Shown one piece after another: positions 27,801 through 37,283 of a stretch of DNA of 64,000 nt. The notes beneath the pieces were generated by a model that was not told the DNA's origin, searched no databases, and saw only the letters and a program-made list of their open reading frames with translations. How positions within the stretch are numbered: position 1 is the stretch's first letter; every line of letters begins with the position of its first letter. The stretch comes from Dictyobacter kobayashii (GTDB lineage Bacteria; Chloroflexota; Ktedonobacteria; Ktedonobacterales; Ktedonobacteraceae). Both the position numbers and the translations under genes were made by a program. The DNA lies in the NCBI RefSeq assembly GCF_003967555.1, contig NZ_BIFS01000001.1, forward strand, positions 5,146,001-5,210,000, given 5' to 3'.

Positions 27801-28607
27801 CTAGCGAGCGAAGCCCCAGCGCCTGCGCACCATGCGTTCAAGCGGCCCGAAGATCAGGCTGTCGATGGCGACGCCAATGATCACGATCACGATCATGATC
27901 GCGAAGACCTGGCCGACATCTCCGAAGTCGCGCCCGTTTTCGAGTAGCGCGCCCAGGCTCACGGTGGTGTAGAGTAGTTCGGCGGCCATCAATGAGCGCC
28001 AGGCGAAGGTCCAGCCTTGTTTAAGTCCGGTCAGGATCGATGGTAGGGCGGCTGGCAAGATGACCTGGGTTGAAAGGGCAATGCCGCGTGAACCCATGTT
28101 GCGGGCCGCTTTTAAGTAGACGGGCGGCGTGTTTTTTATGCCGGCGTCAACGCCCAGGGTAATCGAGAAGAGTGCGCCCATGACGACGACAAAGATCATT
28201 GCCTGTTCGTGCAAGCCGAACCAGAGCAGGGCAAGCGGAATCCAGCACACGCTGGGTAGGGCCTGCAAGCCTAACACGAGCGAGCCCAGCGTCTCTTCGA
28301 TATAATGGTTACTACTGATTAGCAGGCCGAAGATCAATCCGACGACGAGCGAGATGCCGTAGCCCAGCGCCAGGCGGCGCAGGCTGACCAGGATCGCGGT
28401 CAGCAGGGAGCCGTCCTGGACCATGCTTTTTAAACTGTCCAGGACAGTCACTGGCCCTGGAAACAGATAGTCTTTCCAGACATGGGCGACGGTCAGTCCT
28501 TGCCAGAGTAGAAGCAAGATGATGAAGAAGGCTAGCTGACGTAGCAACTTGCCCACCCATGGGGTGCCAATACGTTTTTTGCTGATACTAATGGACGGTG
28601 CTGCCAA
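27801..28607 (-). CDS. ABC transporter permease, sulfonate/taurine type
   Basis: A 268-residue inner-membrane permease of the SsuC/TauC type (BPD_transp_1 fold). Six membrane segments are visible and the coupling loop that contacts the ATPase reads A-A-R-N-M-G-S-R-G-I-A-L then V-I-L-P-A-A-L-P-S-I-L-T-G, the EAA motif of the family. It overlaps the 3' end of the ATPase gene by 20 bases, so translation is probably coupled. With the two upstream genes it forms a complete importer, most likely for alkanesulfonates or taurine, but nitrate/thiamine-precursor importers share the fold. Confidence 0.88.
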   Translation of the reverse strand: MAAPSISISKKRIGTPWVGKLLRQLAFFIILLLLWQGLTVAHVWKDYLFPGPVTVLDSLKSMVQDGSLLTAILVSLRRLALGYGISLVVGLIFGLLISSNHYIEETLGSLVLGLQALPSVCWIPLALLWFGLHEQAMIFVVVMGALFSITLGVDAGIKNTPPVYLKAARNMGSRGIALSTQVILPAALPSILTGLKQGWTFAWRSLMAAELLYTTVSLGALLENGRDFGDVGQVFAIMIVIVIIGVAIDSLIFGPLERMVRRRWGFAR

Positions 28608-29454
28608 CTTCTTCCTCCTGTTCTTGCTTCTCCATCTCGCTGCGCAGGACCTGCAGGATCTCTGCTGCTTTGTCGACCAGTTGATAATCTTCCAGGCTGC
28701 GTGGCCGTGGTAGATCTATCGGGAAATCGCGGATAATGCGTCCGGGTCGCGGCGCAAAGACGATGACGCGATCTCCCAGCGCGACCGCTTCGCGAACGTT
28801 GTGGGTGACGAAAAGGATGGTTTTGCGTGTCTCGCGCCAGATGGCTTCAACCTGCGCGTGGAGCTTGTCGCGGGTAAATGCATCCAGGGCACCAAAGGGC
28901 TCATCCATCAGGAGGATCTCGGGATCAATAGCCAGCGCACGAGCGATGGCGGCGCGTTGCCGCATACCTCCTGAGAGTTGGTGTGGATAACTGTGTTCAA
29001 AGCCGTTGAGGTTGACGGTGTTGAGATAGTGGCGGGCGATCTCTGCGCGCTGCTTGCCGGGCATACCCGCCTGGCGCAGCCCAAACTCGACGTTCTTTTG
29101 CACATCCAGCCAGGGGAAGAGCGCCGCCTCCTGGAAGAGCAGGATACGATCGGTGCCGGGTCCCTGCACTTCTTTATCGTTGACGAAGATGTTTCCGCCG
29201 CTCGCCTGCTCCAGGCCCGCGATAATGCTCAGCAAGGTGGATTTACCACAACCGCTAGGCCCCAAAAAGCACACAAATTCGCCCGGTTGTATGACCAGAT
29301 CAACAGGGCGTAATGCCTCCACTACCCGTTCGCTATCCACGAACGTCTTGCTTACACCTTCGATCCGTAGTGAGTTTCCGCCAGCGCGTGGGGACAGCTC
29401 GTCCCCACTGGTCGCTTCAATAGAACCTCGTATATTGACTGTTGATTGACTCAT
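28588..29454 (-). CDS. ABC transporter ATPase, sulfonate/taurine type
   Basis: A 288-residue ATPase of the SsuB/TauB group. Walker A G-P-S-G-C-G-K-S-T lies near residue 67, the Q-loop F-Q-E-A-A-L-F-P-W near 107, the signature L-S-G-G-M-R-Q-R near 165, Walker B I-L-L-M-D-E-P-F-G-A-L-D near 185 and the switch His in F-V-T-H near 219. The P-W following the Q-loop is characteristic of the nitrate/sulfonate/taurine importer group. A 30-residue N-terminal extension precedes the core. It starts 12 bases after the binding-protein gene. Confidence 0.92.
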   Translation of the reverse strand: MSQSTVNIRGSIEATSGDELSPRAGGNSLRIEGVSKTFVDSERVVEALRPVDLVIQPGEFVCFLGPSGCGKSTLLSIIAGLEQASGGNIFVNDKEVQGPGTDRILLFQEAALFPWLDVQKNVEFGLRQAGMPGKQRAEIARHYLNTVNLNGFEHSYPHQLSGGMRQRAAIARALAIDPEILLMDEPFGALDAFTRDKLHAQVEAIWRETRKTILFVTHNVREAVALGDRVIVFAPRPGRIIRDFPIDLPRPRSLEDYQLVDKAAEILQVLRSEMEKQEQEEEVGSTVH

Positions 29455-29466
29455 AGCGGTTCCCCC

Positions 29467-30555
29467 TTATGAGGCTGTAACTTTCGGCAGCCCCTTGCTG
29501 CTGAGTACGCTGTTCAATTGATCGAGAGAAAAGATGCCGGTGAGATCGGGTTTGCTATGACCCAGGAAGCCCAGTGCATAGGCGTTGTCGGCCGATTTGA
29601 ACAGGGTTGAGGCCAATGGATCATAGGTGATGTCCAGTCGCTTGAATGAACCATCAATGGCTTTGGCTGATAATGCTTTGCCGGTCAGCTTTTTCAATTG
29701 CTCATTGGCGACCTTTTCGGCGGCGGGCAGGTTATTGTTGATATACTGCACGGTCTCTACATGGGCCTGCAGGAACTTCTGCACGATATCTGGATGCTGG
29801 TCCAGGAAGTCTTTGCGCACCACTACCAGGGTGGTAATAAATTTGTTGTTGGGCCAGGTGCTGCGCTCATCCAGGAAGATAGTGCCATTGGCCTCATTGA
29901 CCAGGCGCGATGCCCATGGCTCTGGTACCCAGGCGCCATCGATCTGCCCTTGTTTGAATTCGTTGAGGATATTGGCGTTGTCGGTTGGCAGGATCTGGAT
30001 GTCGCCTCCGTTGTCGGTGGTCTTCAGATTGTTTATCTGCAGGTAATGGCGCAAGGCGATGTCCTGGGTGCCGCCCTTTTGCGGTGTGGCCAGTTTCTTG
30101 CCCTTGAGATCGCTGGCGGTCTTGATGTTTGCGCCCGGACGGACAATGAAGGAGGCGCCGCCGCTCGATGCTCCGGCGATGATGCGCAGGGCGTCGCCAT
30201 GAGTTGTTACATAGGTGTTGATGGCTGGATTGGGGCCGACATAGCCGATATCGATGTCACCAGCGGTCAGGGCCTCCATCAAGGCGGGACCTGCATTGAA
30301 TGTCTTGGAGGCGTCCAGCGTGTTATTGCCTAGCGCCCTGGCAAATGTCCCATTGGCCACCCCGACCAGCGCGACTGCGTGGGTGATGTTGGGAAAATAG
30401 CCCAGGTGAACCGTTACCGGGGAGCTGGATTGGCTGCTTCCACCATTGCTGCTATTGGTTGAGGTGTTGCTGTCACTGCCACAGGCTGCCAGAGCCAGCG
30501 ACAGGAGCAACAGGAATGCCAGGATACGCGGAATGCGATGGGATGATGCCTTCAT
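29467..30555 (-). CDS. ABC transporter substrate-binding lipoprotein, sulfonate/taurine type
   Basis: A 362-residue lipoprotein with signal peptide and lipobox L-A-A-C (Cys near residue 25), then a Ser/Asn-rich linker and an SsuA/TauA-like binding domain: L-G-Y-F-P-N-I-T-H-A near residue 52, D-I-G-Y-V-G-P-N-P-A-I near 102, and G-A-W-V-P-E-P-W-A near 207. In Gram-positive-type envelopes the lipid anchor keeps it at the outer membrane face. It is first in the operon; CAGTATTTTTT and GGAGCAG lie upstream of ATG. Substrate is inferred from family and permease type only. Confidence 0.88.
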   Translation of the reverse strand: MKASSHRIPRILAFLLLLSLALAACGSDSNTSTNSSNGGSSQSSSPVTVHLGYFPNITHAVALVGVANGTFARALGNNTLDASKTFNAGPALMEALTAGDIDIGYVGPNPAINTYVTTHGDALRIIAGASSGGASFIVRPGANIKTASDLKGKKLATPQKGGTQDIALRHYLQINNLKTTDNGGDIQILPTDNANILNEFKQGQIDGAWVPEPWASRLVNEANGTIFLDERSTWPNNKFITTLVVVRKDFLDQHPDIVQKFLQAHVETVQYINNNLPAAEKVANEQLKKLTGKALSAKAIDGSFKRLDITYDPLASTLFKSADNAYALGFLGHSKPDLTGIFSLDQLNSVLSSKGLPKVTAS

Positions 30556-31201
30556 AAAAAATACTGCTCCTTCGTCCCTAATTCAGAGTAGATGTATGAA
30601 TGCTTCGGTACTGTGTCTCAAGCGCTGGTCTCGTGGGTCCTTTTTAAGGACTGTCAGTCGAAAACGAAATACCTTCCCATCCAGCTTTGGTGTATGAGCC
30701 CATCCTCATAGTGGAAAATATTCGTGCATCCAGTGAGATTGATGTTTTTCTTTTTTGAGCTGTCACAGTTGCGCTTAACCAAAGAAATGTAACAATAATT
30801 ACATTTTTCGCTGCTACTAGCTATGAACATCTGGAAATATGAAACCACAGTTACGACATTGTTTAGAGCTTACATAAGTTTGAATCAGAAGTCAATCTTT
30901 TTTGTTGATTTTCTTGATGAAGTTAGTCATCAATAGAAAATTTATCTATGCGTACCTATCTTTCCGTGTATCTTTTACTCATAAAAAATCGTTATCATTT
31001 GGATCGCCCCATGTTATTGATATGATCTATTGCATTCTTGACAGCAGCATCTCTTAATCTGTATAATTCTATGGAAATTGTTCACTCATTTTTTGGAGGT
31101 TTTGATGTTTATGCCAGTGTGCCGCTAACTCCACCCTCTTTCTGCCCCATCGTTTCCTCGCTGCGTTATTAGAAAACAGCTCATAAAAGGAGATTAAAGC
31201 G
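30556..31201. other. Divergent intergenic region, ssu-type operon and DinB gene
   Basis: 646 bases, mostly AT-rich, no convincing gene. Reading toward the transporter there is a small hairpin (TCCTTTTTAAGGA near 30637-30649). I looked for SAM-type and other sulfur riboswitch cores and found none. Promoters for both directions must lie here. Confidence 0.4.
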
Positions 31202-31684
31202 ATGACTACTGGACTTTCCGAATTTTTTCAGTATAACCTCTGGGCGAACCTGCGTTTGCTCGACGCATGTGCTCAGTTGTCCGACGCGCAACTGGACGCC
31301 ACTATGATAGGAACATTTGGCAGTGTGCGTGAGACCCTCATGCATCTGTTCGCATCCGAAGAAGGCTACGTCAAGTCTTTTACTGGCACAACCCCAACCC
31401 CTCCACTGAAGGAGCTCAACACTTTTGTCGGCTTCGACGAACTGCGGCGGCGGGCGGAGCGGTCAGGAAAAGAGCTGATCACCATCGCGGAGCAGAGGGA
31501 CTTGAGTGAGACATTCTACCTTGACGGGGGTACCTATGAGGCTCAGGCCGTCATTGTGGCGATCCAGGCCATCAACCATGGCATCGATCATCGCTCGCAG
31601 ATCGCCACCCTGCTGAGCCTGCAGGGCATCGAGCTACCCGCCCTCGATAGCTGGGGATATAATGACGCGCTGCGTGAAAAATAG
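31202..31684 (+). CDS. DinB family protein
   Basis: A 160-residue four-helix-bundle protein of the DinB/YfiT superfamily. The three metal-ligand histidines are in place: L-M-H-L-F-A-S-E-E near residue 48 and N-H-G-I-D-H-R-S-Q near residue 131. Family members are thiol-dependent metalloenzymes or stress proteins; substrate unknown. AAAGGAG followed by nine bases precedes the ATG. A strong terminator follows, so the gene is monocistronic. Confidence 0.82.
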   Translation: MTTGLSEFFQYNLWANLRLLDACAQLSDAQLDATMIGTFGSVRETLMHLFASEEGYVKSFTGTTPTPPLKELNTFVGFDELRRRAERSGKELITIAEQRDLSETFYLDGGTYEAQAVIVAIQAINHGIDHRSQIATLLSLQGIELPALDSWGYNDALREK

Positions 31685-31738
31685 CGCTGTGTCTCATTAA
31701 CATCTTGCATGTGTCCGACTTATAACTAGGCATCCAGA

Positions 31739-31798
31739 ACAACGAATTGTATCGGATCGGTCCTCAGCGGCCGACCCGATACAATTCGTGTTGCTTTT
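31739..31798 (+). terminator. Terminator after the DinB gene
   Basis: ACGAATTGTATCGG (31742-31755) and CCGATACAATTCGT (31776-31789) form a perfect stem, continued inward by TCGG/CCGA, followed by GTTGCTTTT. Confidence 0.82.
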
Positions 31799-31983
31799 CG
31801 CTTTTTCGAGCAAGAAAAATATTGTCCCTCGTGCTTAGATAGCATTTGATGTGCATCTATATAGATAATAATTGGAAGAAATGCGGTTGAGAGTAGTTAG
31901 AGGGGCCTATGTCCTTTAGGGGGAAAGCGGGGTGCAGGGGCGGCAGCCCTGACGGAGCGCGAGGTGTCCTCGCCACCCACCCT

Positions 31984-32010
31984 CTCCGTCCTTCCCCCGG
32001 AAGGACGGAG
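31984..32010. repeat. GC-rich hairpin in a gene-free stretch
   Basis: CTCCGTCCTTCC and GGAAGGACGGAG form a perfect 12-base-pair stem with a three-base loop. The surrounding 31910-32010 is GC-rich and reminiscent of the hairpin repeats at 45.9 and 56.7 kb. Otherwise 31799-32167 holds nothing I can support. Confidence 0.5.
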
Positions 32011-32167
32011 AACCAGTTAGAGCTCGCTAAAAAAGGAACGTTTTTAACCTGAATTTGAAGTACACTAGAAATGTTCGTGGTTACACGCTTCGCTGAAGTG
32101 TACGGTCATGGCTATTAATGCAAGCTACATTTTTTATCTCGTATAAATTCATGTGAGGAAAATGTCT

Positions 32168-32805
32168 ATGACTCCTATCTATCTGGAAGTGGGCGAGAAG
32201 AAGGTTTTCGCCTGTTCGTATGTATGGCCTGGCTGGAGCCGTTGCGGGAAAACTGAGGCCGATGCTATACAGGCACTGCTTGATTCGGCTGCGCGCTACG
32301 AGTTGATCGTGCGCCGCGCTGGCCTTGAGTTCGAACCTCGTGATCCTGTTGTGGTTGAACGTGTGCCCGGCGATATGACTACCAATTTTGGCGCTCCCTC
32401 TATCATCACTCCTGCTGACTCTGAGCCGACGGATGCTGAAACGGCTGCGCGGGGCGTGGCGCTGCTCTGGGCGGCGTGGGCGACCCTGGATGAGGTGGTT
32501 GCCGCCGCCCCAAACGAGCTGCGCAAGGGCCCACGCGGCGGTGGCCGTGAGCGGGACGAAATATTGCGTCACGTTATCGAGGTCGAACGCACCTATGCGC
32601 GCAAGGTTGGCGTGCGCCACAAACCATTTCCCCCGCTGACCTTATTGCCCTGGCTGCGTTCCGTGAAGAGCTGGCAGCAGCTTTGCGCCAGCCATCCGAC
32701 GGCACTCCATTGGTCCCAAAAGGCTGGCCCCCCGCCTACACGTTGCGGCGCATGAGCTGGCATGTCATCGACCACATCTGGGAGATCGAAGACCGCCAGT
32801 CGTAA
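32168..32805 (+). pseudogene. HicB-like / DinB-like fusion, frameshifted
   Basis: A second HicB-DinB fusion, related in layout to 26920-27609. The N-terminal 65 residues are HicB-like (V-F-A-C-S-Y-V-W-P-G-W-S-R-C-G-K-T-E-A-D-A); the DinB part begins near residue 90. The frame breaks in a C run at 32630-32634: one more C would join R-H-K-P-F-P-P to A-D-L-I-A-L-A-A-F-R-E-E-L and reach the proper end M-S-W-H-V-I-D-H-I-W-E-I-E-D-R-Q-S at 32805, which holds the family's C-terminal His pair. The start at 32168 has GAGG nine bases upstream. Probably a homopolymer miscall, otherwise a pseudogene. Confidence 0.78.
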
Positions 32806-32860
32806 TTTGTAGCAATGTAGCAGCCATTCAGACGACAGTGCTTAGCCAATAATTGGTCGT

Positions 32861-35134
32861 TTAGAAGAGCGTTGGCGTTTCCACCAGCGGACTCAGCTTG
32901 CGCGGTGTGCCGTCGTGTTTGAAGAGATAAGGATTGAGCTCTCCGTCTTCGTTGGTGGGGGTGAGCTCGGCTTCGTCGATAAAGCGGGATGCGACGGCGT
33001 CGGTGCCGCGATAGCGCAGGAGCGAGCTCAGGAAGAGCTGCTTCTGGGCGCGTGTAAAGGCGACATAGGCCAGGCGGCGCTCCTCGGCCATGCCGGTCAT
33101 TGAGATAGGTCCGTCCTCGGCCAGTGTATACGAGCGGCGGTGTGGGAAGATGCCCTCGGTCATGCCCATCACAAAGACCACCGGGCTCTCCAGCCCCTTG
33201 GATTTATGGATGGTCATCAAGCTGACACAATCACGTTTATTCTTGTTGTTGTCCTCGGCCTGCTCTTTGAGCTTGGTCATGGCCTGCAGAAAGTGGCGGA
33301 TCGTATGGTGTTTCTGCGCGATCTGGATCAGCTCTTCGAGCTCGTCATAGCGGGCTTCGAGCTTGACCTCTTCGTGATGCGTCGGGGCCTCCGATTCTTC
33401 TTCCGCGTTCTCTTTATGCTTGCTATCATAGTGGCGCAGGTGGACATCGTAGGCCAGCTGGCGGATCTGTTTGATGGCTTCGGCCGGGTTGTTATTGGAT
33501 TTGGACCACAGCCGTTTGATCAGGGCGACCAGGTCTTTGACACCCAACTGGTGCTCTTTGGGGATGGTGTAGGGATGTTCTTCGCAATATTGCAGGAGCG
33601 GCCGTCCGCTGGCATGGGCGGTCAGGGTACCATAAAAGGTGGCGTTGAAGCGGTGCGAGGTCTTGCCGGTGCTGGCAAAGAATTCGCGCGATGGAATATT
33701 GGCCACGATGCGGAAGGCTGTGTTCTGCTCTCCACAGTGTACCGGCGTAAAGACATCATCCCACTTTTGGGGCTCGGGACCATTGCGCGAGGCCTGGAAA
33801 TCATTGTGTACGCGTACACCATCGATCAGCGAGAGGTAGGCCAGGATGTCGCGCGTGGTTTTGCGTTTGAAGAAGGATGAACCACCGGCTGCCCGATAGG
33901 GGATGCGTTTGCGGGCCAGGGCGATCTCCAGCGAGGCCAGGTGATGGTTGGTGCGCGAGAGTACAAAGATATCTTTATATGACAGCGCCTCCTGATGCTC
34001 TTTCCAGGTACGCTGCAGGCGATCGATGCGCTCAGCGATCCCTTCGGCCTCCATCTCTTGATCCTCATAGGCAGTTACCCAGACGGGCGCGCCATCGGGC
34101 TGGGTCGAGCGCAGCAGCTTTTCGAAGCCTGGCGTGATATCGTTGTGGCTGATCAGTTTGTTGGCGGCTTCGAGAATCTGTGGCGTTGAGCGATAGTTAT
34201 GTTCAATGCGATAGATTTTCCCCTTCGGATACATGGTTTTGAAGGAGAGGATCGAGGCCTCCGGGCTGGCGCCACGGAACTGGTAAATGGCCTGGTCTGG
34301 ATCTCCCACTACCACCACGTTCTGCTTGGGCGCGGCCAGGTACTGGATCAGCTTATACTGTGATGGATTGGTGTCCTGCGTCTCATCCACTTGCAGGTAC
34401 TGATAACGGCCCTGCCAGGATTTGCGGTACTTGGGACTGCTCTCCAGTAAGTTGAGCGGGATATAAATCAGGTCTGAGAGATCGTAGAGCTTCTCTTTCT
34501 TTTTGGTCTGCTCGTAATTGAGGAAGAATTCCTGGTAGCGGGCGGCCAGCTCTACATCGATACTCATATCTGTACGGAAGAAGTCAACGGAGCCCTCAGG
34601 CTGGACCATCGCTTCTTTGGCGCGGTCGATGGCAGCCAGGGCATCGGTGATCTCGACGTCCCAGTTCATGCCACGGCTGCGATTGCTACGCCAGGGCCGA
34701 ATGATATCTTCGGCCAGCCATTGGCGTGGATCACCACTGATCAGTTTCTGGTTAAGCTGCTGAGGTGTCAGTTCGAGTTTCTCACGTAACATCTGGTGAC
34801 CCAGACCATGGAAGGTTACCACACGTAGTGGCTTGATCTCTTTGAGGGTCATGCCACGGGCCCGCAACGCTTTGGAGGCGCGTTTCTCCATCTCATCGGC
34901 GGCGGCACGGGTAAATGTGACGCAGAGCAGCGACTCAGGCGCGACTCCCTCATCTGCCACCAACCGGACCAGACGCTGTACAAGAATCGACGTTTTGCCG
35001 GTACCAGCGGCCGCGATAAAAGCCGCTGGTCCATCGGTGTGAGCGATTGCGGCCGCTTGCTGTGGATTGGCGCTAAATGACGGTGCGGTACCTGTTCGTG
35101 TTTTTGTCTTTTGTCTTGTTCCCTGAGTGGTCAT
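32861..35134 (-). CDS. UvrD/PcrA-family ATP-dependent DNA helicase
   Basis: A 757-residue superfamily 1A helicase. Motif Q/I is at the N-terminus (N-P-Q-Q-A-A-A-I, Walker A A-A-A-G-T-G-K-T-S near residues 41-49); motif II V-D-E-T-Q-D near 250, motif III G-D-P-D-Q-A-I-Y-Q-F-R-G near 278, motif IV Y-R-S-T-P near 313, motif V T-I-H-K-S-K-G-L-E near 645 and motif VI Y-V-A-F-T-R-A near 700. It is longer in the 2B region and has a charged linker (E-E-E-S-E-A-P) near 590. It unwinds DNA 3' to 5' in repair or replication restart. Monocistronic; no nuclease or RecB-like partner nearby. Confidence 0.9.
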   Translation of the reverse strand: MTTQGTRQKTKTRTGTAPSFSANPQQAAAIAHTDGPAAFIAAAGTGKTSILVQRLVRLVADEGVAPESLLCVTFTRAAADEMEKRASKALRARGMTLKEIKPLRVVTFHGLGHQMLREKLELTPQQLNQKLISGDPRQWLAEDIIRPWRSNRSRGMNWDVEITDALAAIDRAKEAMVQPEGSVDFFRTDMSIDVELAARYQEFFLNYEQTKKKEKLYDLSDLIYIPLNLLESSPKYRKSWQGRYQYLQVDETQDTNPSQYKLIQYLAAPKQNVVVVGDPDQAIYQFRGASPEASILSFKTMYPKGKIYRIEHNYRSTPQILEAANKLISHNDITPGFEKLLRSTQPDGAPVWVTAYEDQEMEAEGIAERIDRLQRTWKEHQEALSYKDIFVLSRTNHHLASLEIALARKRIPYRAAGGSSFFKRKTTRDILAYLSLIDGVRVHNDFQASRNGPEPQKWDDVFTPVHCGEQNTAFRIVANIPSREFFASTGKTSHRFNATFYGTLTAHASGRPLLQYCEEHPYTIPKEHQLGVKDLVALIKRLWSKSNNNPAEAIKQIRQLAYDVHLRHYDSKHKENAEEESEAPTHHEEVKLEARYDELEELIQIAQKHHTIRHFLQAMTKLKEQAEDNNKNKRDCVSLMTIHKSKGLESPVVFVMGMTEGIFPHRRSYTLAEDGPISMTGMAEERRLAYVAFTRAQKQLFLSSLLRYRGTDAVASRFIDEAELTPTNEDGELNPYLFKHDGTPRKLSPLVETPTLF

Positions 35135-35267
35135 ACTACAACTTTCTTCCCTAAGTTAATTATCCTGATCAGTCGATGCTTCGACCTGTACTATAGCAGT
35201 TTCAAAGGCAGAGAACAAGTGTACGTACTTTGCTCATAGGCCTCTTTTCCTGGCTTTTAATACGTTT

Positions 35268-36746
35268 CTATGCGTGCATATTTTGAGCGCGTAGCGGCTG
35301 CAATGTTTCAAATGATGTCCAACCCCTACATCCCGTCATGCCTTTGCGCACAAAGCTGCATAGCTCGATACGATGGGCTTCGCAACAAGAATGCGTGTCC
35401 TGTTTCTGTTTGCTTTTGATCTCAAGCTGCCAGGGCGGATCTGGTACTGCCTGCTTCCATGTTTGCTCTGGAATGTCTGGAAAGAGCCAGTGTAGCTCTG
35501 CGCGTGCTGGCCAGCCGCTTTTGAGCGCCGGGAATAGATTATGCATTATCGTTGGAAGTTCCGCCGGTAGATAGGCAATATACCCATGCATACTCACGAA
35601 GAGGCCGCTCAAGCGCGCGGAAAGTAGGTTGAATTGTTTACAGGGGTCCAGCTCTGCAGACATGTATGTTCCTTGATAATCCCAGATGAAGTGCTGGCCT
35701 TGAAAATCAAATTCGGTTATGGGCCAGCGGTCGCTAAGCGTTGTTTTCAGATTCTCCGGCTGCCACTCGCCCTGCGTGAGGGCGGCATAGCGTCGGATCA
35801 GCGTATCAAGTTCTTCTCCGCTCTCCCAGTGTGTCTCCTCAACACAGATGCGCTCTGTGGGTATTAAGATTTTGAGTACTTCCATGATGCATGTCTGTTC
35901 TGTCGCCTTGATGAGCAGATTTACATCCGGTGGGGATGGGAATAAGCCAAATTTCTGGAATAAGTAAGCAATATGGGCCACATAGCGGTAGTGCGTGGTT
36001 GAGAAGCCCAGGTGCTCTGAGGCTGCGCGCCAGGTCGGTGCATAACCATACCAGTATGGTTCGGGGAGTAGCAGTATTCCACCATCGTCTAACGTTTCAC
36101 AGCGCCAGGCAGGTGTGCTCAGCAGGCGTTCGTGCCCAAAACGCTGTACCAACTCTGGCCCAAAGATATTAACCAGCGTCAGACCTTTGATCTCTCCCAT
36201 CAACGCATCCAGCCATTCCGTTGGCTCTTTTCGATCTGGAAAATCTATATCGTAGAGTGAGCCATAGTATGGATGCATATACTGATAGGCGAGCTTGATG
36301 GCATCTAGCCAGAGTTCATAAGCCTGGATATTGTTGCCCTCATAAGTACCAGTCAAATAGTCGCGATCTACTGAAATATTGTACGACCAGGCCATTGCTT
36401 CGGATAATTCTATATCAAATTCTAGCGTGTGCTCGACATGATAGGCGCGTAGCTCTAGCTGCGAGCTGTCCTGGTTTAAATAGGAACCCAGCCTGGATTG
36501 TAGTGCCTCTGTCATTCCCGCTTCGCGCATGATGGGTAGCCAGGCCTCCTCTTCAGTTGTCAGCTCTCTATAATACTCACCTCGCTTGATATTCCACCAG
36601 GCCGCAAAGCTCTCGCCCCTCTCTTCCGCTGTTACGAGCCGATATCCCGACGCCACTAATTTTAGTAGCCATCCTTTCATCCCATCCTGATCTAACAACG
36701 TTTGCTGATTCTGTATGGCGCAGGTGAAATAGAGTGGATAGTGCAT
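35268..36746 (-). CDS. Unknown protein, 492 residues
   Basis: I do not recognise this soluble protein. It has no signal peptide or membrane segment, is rich in Trp, Tyr and Leu, and contains an acidic middle. The region around residues 195-235 (G-P-E-L-V-Q-R-F-G-H-E-R-L and then D-D-G-G-I-L-L-L-P-E-P-Y-W-Y-G) vaguely recalls polymorphic-toxin immunity proteins of the Imm52/DUF3396 kind, but this is weak. It is followed by a small membrane protein gene transcribed in the same direction upstream (36837-37205). No toxin gene is visible nearby. Confidence 0.55.
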   Translation of the reverse strand: MHYPLYFTCAIQNQQTLLDQDGMKGWLLKLVASGYRLVTAEERGESFAAWWNIKRGEYYRELTTEEEAWLPIMREAGMTEALQSRLGSYLNQDSSQLELRAYHVEHTLEFDIELSEAMAWSYNISVDRDYLTGTYEGNNIQAYELWLDAIKLAYQYMHPYYGSLYDIDFPDRKEPTEWLDALMGEIKGLTLVNIFGPELVQRFGHERLLSTPAWRCETLDDGGILLLPEPYWYGYAPTWRAASEHLGFSTTHYRYVAHIAYLFQKFGLFPSPPDVNLLIKATEQTCIMEVLKILIPTERICVEETHWESGEELDTLIRRYAALTQGEWQPENLKTTLSDRWPITEFDFQGQHFIWDYQGTYMSAELDPCKQFNLLSARLSGLFVSMHGYIAYLPAELPTIMHNLFPALKSGWPARAELHWLFPDIPEQTWKQAVPDPPWQLEIKSKQKQDTHSCCEAHRIELCSFVRKGMTGCRGWTSFETLQPLRAQNMHA

Positions 36747-36836
36747 GATCTTTTACCTCTCTTCTTATTCCTTGCTTGCTATTATGGTTTCATCTTTTTC
36801 CTCCGCTACCTTCACTATTCCATTTTTTCTTGCCAA

Positions 36837-37205
36837 TCAGGAAATTTCTAGATAATTTCCTTTTGAACTGATATAAGCGGGCAGATATTCACCGCGCCGA
36901 TAGCTGGCCAGCCCTTTTTTTCTCCCACTTGAGAGCGTGTAGGTTTCATGTGTGCTGGGGTCTGTGCATACAGCGATAATCTCATAACCCCACTTTGGAC
37001 CTCCCATCCACATTTGAGGTATCATGTTCATCTGGCCCAGGACACCGTTGGTTTCTGCGGGCTCTTGCCATGAATTTACCTGAATGATTCTAGCCATCAC
37101 CCGTATACCGCTTTGGCGGATGCGATAGTGCTCCCTTTGTTTGACTATGATGAGTAGCGCAGCCGGCAGGCATAACAACCCTACCAGTAGAATCAAGCTA
37201 TACAT
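36837..37205 (-). CDS. Small membrane protein, DUF3592-like
   Basis: A 122-residue protein with one N-terminal membrane helix (residues 3-22) followed by a beta-rich extracytoplasmic or cytoplasmic domain: G-I-R-V-M-A-R-I-I-Q-V, then W-G-Y-E-I-I-A-V-C-T-D-P and a Y-R-R-G-E-Y-L-P-A-Y segment. This matches the general plan of DUF3592 proteins (helix, short beta domain with G-x-V-x-V-x-Y-x-P near the end). Function unknown. ACAAGAGA lies before the ATG. It precedes the unknown 492-residue gene with a 90-base gap. Confidence 0.5.
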   Translation of the reverse strand: MYSLILLVGLLCLPAALLIIVKQREHYRIRQSGIRVMARIIQVNSWQEPAETNGVLGQMNMIPQMWMGGPKWGYEIIAVCTDPSTHETYTLSSGRKKGLASYRRGEYLPAYISSKGNYLEIS

Positions 37206-37283
37206 CTCTTGTAACCCTTTACACTGTTTCTTTACATCCTGTAATTTATAGATATCTACATAAACACTTTACCTGCCGGTGGT

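Noticed and set aside
30556..30720. SAM or other sulfur riboswitch before the ssu-type operon
   Set aside because: No conserved core sequence or multi-stem layout could be found.
32081..32620. Minus-strand gene opposite the second HicB-DinB gene
   Set aside because: The plus strand carries recognisable HicB and DinB motifs after one frame repair; the antisense frame has none.
33140..33880. 246-codon open frame opposite the helicase
   Set aside because: Shadow of the UvrD-type gene, without ribosome site.
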